Part shown: positions 16,173-22,946 of the stretch, piece by piece
Numbering within the stretch: the stretch's first letter is position 1
How the letters are laid out: every line of letters starts with the position of its first letter
DNA from: Ignavibacteria bacterium
GTDB taxonomy: Bacteria; Bacteroidota; Ignavibacteria; UBA10030; SZUA-254
DNA: 39,803 bases
Direction: 5' to 3'
Assembly (NCBI GenBank): GCA_003235555.1
Contig: QJVY01000028.1
Coordinates: forward strand, 1-39,803
Position numbers and translations under genes: made by a program
Notes under the pieces: model-generated
What the model was told of the DNA's origin: nothing
Seen by the model: only the letters and a program-made list of their open reading frames with translations
The model's database searches: none

Positions 16173-17084
16173 CTAGAACCCCACCCCGACCGTCCCGGTG
16201 ACGACCGTGACGTTCCCGACGCCGATGTCGGTGTAGAGGTTCACCCCGATGAGATTGAGGCCGAAACCCGTCGTCCACCGGAGCACGTTGTCCGTCGAGT
16301 AATGGAGGCTGACCTTCGAGTCCGGCGTCGATCCGTAGCCGGTGTACGTGTAATTGACGTCGATGACGGTCGATTCGTGCTGGACCCCGCCGTAGACGGT
16401 GAAGAGCGAAACCGAGGTGCCGACCATGAGCGATACGTTGCGCGCGCTGACGCCGATGACGTCGCCGATTTTCAGAGTCTGCCAGAAGGCGCCCACCGTC
16501 GCCTCGAACGGCAACCCGGGGATGTACTGGCTGACGCTGTGCCTCGCGCCGTATCCCACGAGGGAACTGCCCGGAAAATCCCGCACCGACGGAACCACCG
16601 CGAACCGGAGGATGGCCTCGGTCCCGAACAGGTTGCCGACGGTCAGCTGGGGTGTGCCGAGGCCGAAGAGGTCGGCCCGGATCTGACCGTTCTGAAACTG
16701 GTACTCCAGCCCCCCGGGACCGGTCACGGTCGTACCGGTGCCTCCGAGGACCGTCGCGGTCCTGACGGGCGTGCGGTCGAAGGGCTCGGGCGGCGTGGCG
16801 AAGTAGTACCGTTCGCGTCCGGTGATGAGCATCCCCGAGCCGGTGATTTCGAGCCTGGCGTGGAACCCGCCCTCCGAGAGGTGAGGTGAATGATAGAGCC
16901 CGGAGTTCAGGTTCGCCCCGAACCCGTCGATGATCGGTTGTACGTACCCGCGGACGTTGTCCGATGAGAGCTGCCTGAGCGCGTCCGTCACGGCGTCCTG
17001 GGCGGAGAGGCGCCCCAGCGGACCCATCACGGCGACGCCCAGCAGGAAGAAGAAGATCCTCAGAATGATCCGACGGATTTTCAT
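16173..17084 (-). CDS. Hypothetical exported, probably outer-membrane protein (possibly DUF6588-like)
   Basis: Signal peptide 'MKIRRIILRIFFFLLGVAVMGPLGRLSAQ'; 'VQPIIDGFGANLNSGLYHSPHLSEGGFHARLEITG' and repeated beta-strand pattern to a terminal Phe (GTVGVGF). Abuts the downstream lipoprotein gene. Confidence 0.7.
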   Translation of the reverse strand: MKIRRIILRIFFFLLGVAVMGPLGRLSAQDAVTDALRQLSSDNVRGYVQPIIDGFGANLNSGLYHSPHLSEGGFHARLEITGSGMLITGRERYYFATPPEPFDRTPVRTATVLGGTGTTVTGPGGLEYQFQNGQIRADLFGLGTPQLTVGNLFGTEAILRFAVVPSVRDFPGSSLVGYGARHSVSQYIPGLPFEATVGAFWQTLKIGDVIGVSARNVSLMVGTSVSLFTVYGGVQHESTVIDVNYTYTGYGSTPDSKVSLHYSTDNVLRWTTGFGLNLIGVNLYTDIGVGNVTVVTGTVGVGF

Positions 17085-17089
17085 ACGAA

Positions 17090-17118
17090 AGGATAGTCAT
17101 CACGGGGGTTGAAACCAA
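17090..17118 (-). promoter_or_regulatory. Promoter-like TTGGTT-N17-TATCCT, 5 nt from the start codon
   Basis: Reverse strand: TTGGTT (17118-17113), 17-nt spacer, TATCCT (17095-17090), then TTCGT-ATG (ATG begins 17084). Confidence 0.4.
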
Positions 17119-17206
17119 GCCGGAAGGGGGTCGGGTGTGACGCACATCACCGATCTGGCCGTTGTGCGCCTCCAGGGGCGCGCGACGGGGTGATTGCGCC
17201 GGGGGA

Positions 17207-17235
17207 AAATAAAAACCCGGCCGTTGGGGCCGGGT
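17207..17235 (-). terminator. Rho-independent terminator of the sigma/toastrack operon
   Basis: Reverse strand: ACCCGGCC-CCAAC-GGCCGGGT followed by TTTTATTTT; perfect 8-bp stem, 30 nt past the stop of the 17266-18156 gene. Confidence 0.9.
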
Positions 17236-17265
17236 CCGGACATTCCCTGCGGGTCAGTGAGAGGG

Positions 17266-18156
17266 TCAGTCGCGCCGGATCCTGACGCTGCCGAAGCCGG
17301 CCTCGACGCGGATGTTGAGCCTTCCGCCGGCCGACCGGTAGTTGTCGGTCTGGTACTCTGTGTCGGACTGCTTGACGAATTCGGGGTCGATATCGAACTC
17401 GCAGATCCAGCTCTTGTCGTAGAGGATCCGGGCTCCGATATTGGAGGGAATGGTGATGGTGAGCGTACCCAACCCGACCTCCGCGTCGACGTCCGCCTCG
17501 TTTTTCAGGGCGCCGCTGAAGTCCAGCGAGTACCGGCCGACGCCCCCCTCGAAACGGAGATGTTTGAAGTTGGCGTTGCCGAGACCCATCGCGCGGAACT
17601 TGCTGAGGCCCGCTTCGATGGTCATGTTGTCAATGCGGTTTCGGTTGGGTTCATTGAACGCCAGCCTCACCGATGACGCGCCGGTGGAGAGATCGAAGTC
17701 CTTGACGTTCAGGCCCGACATGTCGATGTCCCCCTCGCCCAGGCCGAGCTCGATGTCGAACGAAATGGGGATGGCGTCGGTGTACCGGAGGTTCCAGGAG
17801 GTCGATTCCAGGTTCCACGACCTGTGTTTCCCCTTGCCTTTCTTCTCCTTCCCCTCCGGACTCAGGTCGACCGAAACGTACCCGATGCCGTCCCTTTCGG
17901 AGTAGTCGATCTCGCCCCTGCCGCTGCCCGATTCCTCGGTTGCCCGCTCGGCGTCGAGTATGGACGAGGCGTTTCCGCGTGAAACGGAGATGTCCGCGAG
18001 CCCGCCCTCGATGGTCACCTTGAGTTCCTTCTCGTTGCCGAGGGGGATCTTCTTGAAGGGCTTGAAGTCGGTCAGGATCATCGCGAACCCGGTCAGGCCC
18101 ACGAAGAGGGCCATGGCCGCCGCAATCCGGACAGATGTTTTGTTCAGGTTTTTCAT
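17266..18156 (-). CDS. Single-TM LiaF/toastrack (DUF2154/DUF4097-like) protein
   Basis: N-terminal hydrophobic helix followed by repetitive beta pattern 'GLGEGDIDMSGLNVKDFDLSTGASSVRLAF...MTIEAGLSKFRAMGLGNANFKHLRFEGGVGRYSLDFSG...DVDAEVGLGTLTITIPSNIGARI', typical of toastrack domains. Confidence 0.75.
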   Translation of the reverse strand: MKNLNKTSVRIAAAMALFVGLTGFAMILTDFKPFKKIPLGNEKELKVTIEGGLADISVSRGNASSILDAERATEESGSGRGEIDYSERDGIGYVSVDLSPEGKEKKGKGKHRSWNLESTSWNLRYTDAIPISFDIELGLGEGDIDMSGLNVKDFDLSTGASSVRLAFNEPNRNRIDNMTIEAGLSKFRAMGLGNANFKHLRFEGGVGRYSLDFSGALKNEADVDAEVGLGTLTITIPSNIGARILYDKSWICEFDIDPEFVKQSDTEYQTDNYRSAGGRLNIRVEAGFGSVRIRRD

Positions 18157-18199
18157 GGCTGTTCTACAGTAGAGCGTACGGATTTCCCGCGCTGTTGTT

Positions 18200-18877
18200 T
18201 CAATAGTGGGGAATACGGTCGCGTAAATACTTGTACAGGAGTTCCCGGGCCCTGAAAATATGCGCTTTTACCGTCCCTATCGGTATTTTGAGGATTTTGG
18301 CTATTTCGGCGTAATCCCGCTCCTCGTTGTGCCTCATGATGATCACTTTCCGGTATTTCGGGGGCAGGCGGGCGATGGCCTCCGAGATGACGACAGATTT
18401 CTGGTCCCGGATGATCACCCTGTCCGGTTCGTAGGTCGAGTCCGGGAGCTCGATGCTGTAGTCGGAATCCCCGTGGGAAATCGGCTTGTTGATCGACATC
18501 GTGTGCAGCTTCTTCTTCCGGATGTAGTCGATGCTGCTGTTGGTCGCGATCTTGTAGAGCCACGTCGAGAACGCGTATTCGCGGTTGAAATTCCGAAGGG
18601 ACGCGAACGCCTTGACGAAGGTTTCCTGCGTGAGGTCCTCCACCTGCGCCCTGTCGCGGATGATCCTGTAGATGAGATTGAAGATGGCGTCGCGGTATTT
18701 CTTCATCAGCTCCCTGAACGCGAGCTGATCGCCGCCGAGCGCGGCGCTGATCAGGACCAGGTCCTGCCTGCGGGACTGGATCCGGGCGGGTGAGGGCCGG
18801 GCATCGCCCCCGCGGACGGCCGGTTTTTTCGGCTTCCGCTTCGGAGTGCGCTTCGTGTTTTTTTTTGATTTGGCCAT
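18200..18877 (-). CDS. ECF-type RNA polymerase sigma-70 factor with basic N-terminal tail
   Basis: Region 2 'FRELMKKYRDAIFNLIYRIIRDRAQVEDLTQETFVKAFASLRNFNREYAFSTWLYKIATNSSIDYIRKKK'; region 4 'LPPKYRKVIIMRHNEERDYAEIAKILKIPIGTVKAHIFRARELL'. Confidence 0.95.
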   Translation of the reverse strand: MAKSKKNTKRTPKRKPKKPAVRGGDARPSPARIQSRRQDLVLISAALGGDQLAFRELMKKYRDAIFNLIYRIIRDRAQVEDLTQETFVKAFASLRNFNREYAFSTWLYKIATNSSIDYIRKKKLHTMSINKPISHGDSDYSIELPDSTYEPDRVIIRDQKSVVISEAIARLPPKYRKVIIMRHNEERDYAEIAKILKIPIGTVKAHIFRARELLYKYLRDRIPHY

Positions 18878-18905
18878 TCACCGGATTGAAGACAGCGAGC
18901 GGGAT

Positions 18906-18934
18906 ATAATAGCGAAAAACGGCGCGGGACGCAA
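18906..18934 (-). promoter_or_regulatory. Promoter-like TTGCGT-N17-TATTAT for the ECF sigma operon
   Basis: Reverse strand: TTGCGT (18934-18929), 17-nt spacer, TATTAT (18911-18906). Confidence 0.5.
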
Positions 18935-18963
18935 GACCGTTTCGGCCTCGCGGCGGCCGTTTC

Positions 18964-18992
18964 TTGATCGGGAAACGGATTTTGCATACAAT
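18964..18992 (+). promoter_or_regulatory. Promoter-like TTGATC-N17-TACAAT for tmk
   Basis: TTGATC 18964-18969, 17-nt spacer, TACAAT 18987-18992; ATG at 19002. Confidence 0.5.
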
Positions 18993-19001
18993 GTCAGAAG
19001 G

Positions 19002-19634
19002 ATGTTCATCACTTTCGAAGGCATAGATTTTTCCGGCAAGTCGACGCAGGCCGGCCTCGCCGCCACCCGTCTCGAATCGCTCGGACACAAGGTCCGCCTG
19101 CTCCGCGAGCCGGGGGGGACGGGCCTCTCCGAGCGCATCCGCGAACTCCTGCTGGACCGCGACAACGTGCCCATCGACCCGCTCTCGGAACTGATGCTCT
19201 TCTCGGCAGCGCGCGCGCAGCTCGTCCAGGAGGTCATTCTTCCTGCGCTGCGCGACGGGACGATCGTCGTCTGCGACCGCTTTTTCGATTCGACCACGGC
19301 CTACCAGGGTTACGGGCGGAACCTCCCCCTCGGGGAGATCCGGTCCCTCAACCGCTTCAGCACGGCGGGAACGACGCCCGACCTCACGCTGTTCGTGGAT
19401 GTGGACCCCGACGAGATCATGCAGCGGAAGATCCGGGCGGGCCAGGAACCCGACCGGATGGAACGGTCCGGGGATGTTTTTTTTAGGATGGTGGCGGAGG
19501 GCTACCGAACGATCGCCCGCGACGAACCGGAACGCGTGGTGGTCATCGGGGGGATGGGGACGATCGAGGAGACGCACGAGAAAATCTGGAAGCACGTGGA
19601 GAGAATACTATCAGGAACGAGGAGCGCTTCATGA
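19002..19634 (+). CDS. tmk: Thymidylate kinase
   Basis: 'MFITFEGIDFSGKSTQAGLAATRLESLGHKVRLLREPGGTGLSERIRELLL', 'VVCDRFFDSTTAYQGYGR'. The start is placed at the conserved MFITFEG; the 18846 start lies in the divergent promoter region. Confidence 0.95.
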   Translation: MFITFEGIDFSGKSTQAGLAATRLESLGHKVRLLREPGGTGLSERIRELLLDRDNVPIDPLSELMLFSAARAQLVQEVILPALRDGTIVVCDRFFDSTTAYQGYGRNLPLGEIRSLNRFSTAGTTPDLTLFVDVDPDEIMQRKIRAGQEPDRMERSGDVFFRMVAEGYRTIARDEPERVVVIGGMGTIEETHEKIWKHVERILSGTRSAS

Positions 19635-21292
19635 AGGGATTTTTCAGGAAAATGTCACGCGGACCGTTCTCACGGGCGGGGGTGGTCGTCCTGCTGGCGG
19701 TCATTTCGGGGTTCACCTGGCAGGGGGACGATCTCTTCTACCGGATCAACAAGGGGATCGACGTCTACGGCAGGGTGTACCGTGAAGTGTCGATGAACTA
19801 CGTCGACGAGATCGACCCGATGGATCTCATGGAGTCGGGGGTCGACGGGATGCTCTCGTCGCTCGACCCCTACACGAACTTCATCAACGACGAGGAGGGG
19901 GACGAGGTCGACCTCATCACCTACGGGAAATACGGGGGCATCGGCATCACCGTGGCGACACGCGACGGCAAGATCACCGTCATGAGCGTCATGGACGGGT
20001 ACAGCGCGCAGCGCCAGGGGATCCTTCCCGGGGACAGGATCATCCGGATCGACGACCGGACCCTCTCCGACCTGAAACCCTCCGAGATCCGCGTGCTGAC
20101 CCGGGGCACTCCGGGCACCGAGGTGAAACTCCGGGTGGAGCGCGACGGGGAGGACGCCCCGCTCGATTTCATCCTCACGCGCGAGGAGATCCGCCTGCGG
20201 AACGTCAGCTACTCGGGGATGATCGGGGACGGGGTCGCCTACATCCGGCTGGACCGGTTTTCGCGGGACGCGGGCGACGAGATCGCCCTCGCCCTGAAGG
20301 ATTTCCGACTCCGGGAAAACCTCAAGGGCGTCGTCCTGGACCTCCGGAACAACCCCGGAGGCCTCCTCGAGGCAGCGGTGGACGTCGTGGAAAAATTCGT
20401 GCCGAGGGGAAGCCTCATCGTGAGTACGCGGGGAAGGAAACAGGAATCGGAACGCCGCTACGTCTCCGGCGCGGACCCCCTCATGCCGGACATTCCGCTC
20501 GTCGTTTTGATCAACAACAGGAGCGCGAGCGCGAGCGAGATCGTGGCCGCGGCAATCCAGGACCTCGACCGGGGGATCATCCTCGGGACGAGAAGTTTCG
20601 GGAAGGGCCTCGTCCAGACGGTCGTCCCGCTGGTGTACAACACCCAGCTGAAAATCACCACCGCCAAGTACTACACACCGAGCGGCCGCTGCCTGCAGGA
20701 GATCGACTACTCGCGGGGAGGGGCGGCGGACACGTCCGGGGAGAAGGAAACGTTCAGGACGCTCCGGGGCCGGAACGAATACGGCAACGGCGGCGTGACG
20801 CCCGATACCGTCGTCGACGAGAGGGCCCTCAGCCCCCTCACCACGGCCTTGCTGGGACGTTCCCTGTTTTTCCGGTTCGCGAGTTCGTACCGGAGCGACC
20901 ATCCGGGGCCGGTCGCGGCGACCGAACCGCTGCTGGCGATGTTCAGGGAATTCATCGCGGAACAGGATTTCAGGTACGAGGACGAAACGGTCGCGCACAT
21001 CAACGAAACCATCGACCTGGTGAGGGAATCGGGTGGCGACACGAGCGTGATCGCCGACCTGACCGGCGCCAGGGACCGCCACGTGGAGAGGGTGGAGAAT
21101 TCGTTCTCCGACCACGCCGGTGAAATTCTCTCGGCCATCGTCACCGAACTCAGGGGCCTCGAGGGGGGGGAGGAGGCACGGATCGCCTCGACGCTCGGGG
21201 ACGATCCGCAGGTACAGGCCGGTGCCGCGCTTGCCGGCGACGGGAGCGAGTACAGGAGACGACTCACCTACGGGTCGGGGGACGAGCGCTAG
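19631..21292 (+). CDS. S41-family C-terminal processing peptidase with PDZ domain
   Basis: PDZ 'YGGIGITVATRDGKITVMSVMDGYSAQRQGILPGDRIIRIDDRTLSDL'; catalytic 'NNRSASASEIVAAAIQDLDRGIILGTRSFGKGLVQTVVPL'. ATGA overlap with tmk. Confidence 0.95.
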   Translation: MKGFFRKMSRGPFSRAGVVVLLAVISGFTWQGDDLFYRINKGIDVYGRVYREVSMNYVDEIDPMDLMESGVDGMLSSLDPYTNFINDEEGDEVDLITYGKYGGIGITVATRDGKITVMSVMDGYSAQRQGILPGDRIIRIDDRTLSDLKPSEIRVLTRGTPGTEVKLRVERDGEDAPLDFILTREEIRLRNVSYSGMIGDGVAYIRLDRFSRDAGDEIALALKDFRLRENLKGVVLDLRNNPGGLLEAAVDVVEKFVPRGSLIVSTRGRKQESERRYVSGADPLMPDIPLVVLINNRSASASEIVAAAIQDLDRGIILGTRSFGKGLVQTVVPLVYNTQLKITTAKYYTPSGRCLQEIDYSRGGAADTSGEKETFRTLRGRNEYGNGGVTPDTVVDERALSPLTTALLGRSLFFRFASSYRSDHPGPVAATEPLLAMFREFIAEQDFRYEDETVAHINETIDLVRESGGDTSVIADLTGARDRHVERVENSFSDHAGEILSAIVTELRGLEGGEEARIASTLGDDPQVQAGAALAGDGSEYRRRLTYGSGDER

Positions 21293-22938
21293 AACCTGAC
21301 CCGGCGACGGGGCCAGCTGAACTTCGCCAGCGCCGAATCGACGGCGGCGTTCGGGCGGATGTACAACACAGAGAGCGCGTACCCGTCCCCTATCGGGACG
21401 TCCATCAGCGTTGCGTTCAGGTGCGGCGGACCGTCGTTCGGCACCAGGGGGAGAGGGACGGAAGCCCCCTCCCCCCGTGAGACGATCGGGTGCGAGATGA
21501 CGAGGTTCACCCCCGTCCGGTTCAGGTACGACAGGGGGAGGACGCGCTGGTGCCCGGGGATGTACCCGACCAGCACCCCCCCGTACTCCCCCTTCGGAGA
21601 GTTGATCCCCAGCATGTCCACGGCACGCAATCCCGAATAATACGGTATCGCCCCCGCCGCAGTCGTGGCAATCACCACGGAATCTCCCGGGGAAAAGATC
21701 CCCCCGAGGGTCCTGCCGATCCCGACCCAGTTTTCCGCCGGTGAGGTGAGGTGCCCTTCGAGCATCGGCACCGGCTCCACCCCCGTGGCCTGATCGTACG
21801 AAAAGGTCAGGGCGTGGTGGACACTCCCGCCGAGAACCAGCAGTACGCCCGCCACCCGCAACCACCGCCGCGGGGCGCAGATCCTGAGCATCCACACCAG
21901 GAGGACGATCATCACGGGAATCACGGGGACCATGAAACGGAACTCCATGAAGTCGCCGCCGATCTTGAGGATGTACGCGAACCAGAGGGAGGTGACGCCG
22001 GCCAGCAGGAACAACGGCCTGTTCTCCCGGAGGAAGAGTTTCCCGAAGAAAAAAACGCAGACGAAGAGAAAGGGGGCGAGGTTGTACGAAACGACGAACG
22101 CGTAAAAATATCTCAGTCCCCGTTCGAGGGTCGAGGCGTTCACCGCCTTGAGATAGAAGGCGTGCGGGAGCAGGTCGCCGTAGTACCAGAGCTTCCACAT
22201 GCACCAGGGCGCGAGGAGTGCGGCGGGAACGAGAATCAACACCGCAAGGTCCCGTACCGCGCGGCGGCGGCCCGCCCCACGGCTTGCGGGTGCGCCGCCG
22301 CCTGTGAAGAGGATCACCCCGAGCCCGGCACCCCAGAGGAGCAGTGCCGAATCCATCCGGGAGAGGACCGCGATCGTCGCGAGGAGGGCGAGCATCGAGA
22401 GGGCCCGGCGAGGGTCCGAGGCGCCGGCGACCGTCCGGACCGCGACGACGAAACCCGCGAGAGAGAGCGCGGTGACCATCTGGGTCTCGAGCCCCCCGGT
22501 CGCGTAGGACGAGAAGGTGTAGTTGGTCCCCGTCAGGAGGACCGCGAGAACCGCGTCCGCGACCGACAGGCCGGCCGCCAGTGCCAGCCGCCAGGTGAAC
22601 AGCAGGGACAGGGAGAAGCAGGCCAGCCCGAGGACCACGGTGAACGGCACGGGGTCGAAGCCGAGGCGCATGCCCGCGGCGATGAGGATCGTCCAGAGGA
22701 AATTCGTGTAACCCTCCACCGCCTCCCCGGGGTTCCACACCAGGCCGAGACCGTCGGCGAGATTGCGGGCGTACCTGAAGGAGATGAAGGCGTCGTCCTG
22801 GATGAACCGGTTGACCCACGCCAGTGCCACCAGCGCGGCGACGAGCAGCGGGAGAATCCATCCGGCGTTCCTCTCCGTGGCCGTGAGGGGGGCGGTGTCC
22901 GGCGGGGCGGGGGCGGCGAAGGTCGTCGTGCCGGGCAT
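21289..22938 (-). CDS. Polytopic membrane glycosyltransferase-like protein (GT-C/arabinofuranosyltransferase-like)
   Basis: Many TM helices; 'IQDDAFISFRYARNLADGLGLVWNPGEAVEGYTNFLWTI', '...YATGGLETQMVTALSLAG'. Start chosen at ATG 22938 (MPGTTTFAAPAPP...) rather than the longer track ORF. Confidence 0.75.
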   Translation of the reverse strand: MPGTTTFAAPAPPDTAPLTATERNAGWILPLLVAALVALAWVNRFIQDDAFISFRYARNLADGLGLVWNPGEAVEGYTNFLWTILIAAGMRLGFDPVPFTVVLGLACFSLSLLFTWRLALAAGLSVADAVLAVLLTGTNYTFSSYATGGLETQMVTALSLAGFVVAVRTVAGASDPRRALSMLALLATIAVLSRMDSALLLWGAGLGVILFTGGGAPASRGAGRRRAVRDLAVLILVPAALLAPWCMWKLWYYGDLLPHAFYLKAVNASTLERGLRYFYAFVVSYNLAPFLFVCVFFFGKLFLRENRPLFLLAGVTSLWFAYILKIGGDFMEFRFMVPVIPVMIVLLVWMLRICAPRRWLRVAGVLLVLGGSVHHALTFSYDQATGVEPVPMLEGHLTSPAENWVGIGRTLGGIFSPGDSVVIATTAAGAIPYYSGLRAVDMLGINSPKGEYGGVLVGYIPGHQRVLPLSYLNRTGVNLVISHPIVSRGEGASVPLPLVPNDGPPHLNATLMDVPIGDGYALSVLYIRPNAAVDSALAKFSWPRRRVRF

Positions 22939-22946
22939 GGCGGGCC

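Noticed and set aside
19477-19484. T8 tract in tmk
   Set aside because: Encodes the conserved FF of the tmk GDxFF-like segment; likely constrained by coding rather than a contingency tract.
19670-22861. 1063-aa minus-strand ORF
   Set aside because: Antisense to the S41 protease and out of frame with the minus-strand membrane protein; Arg/Pro/Gly-rich composition typical of GC-rich shadow frames.
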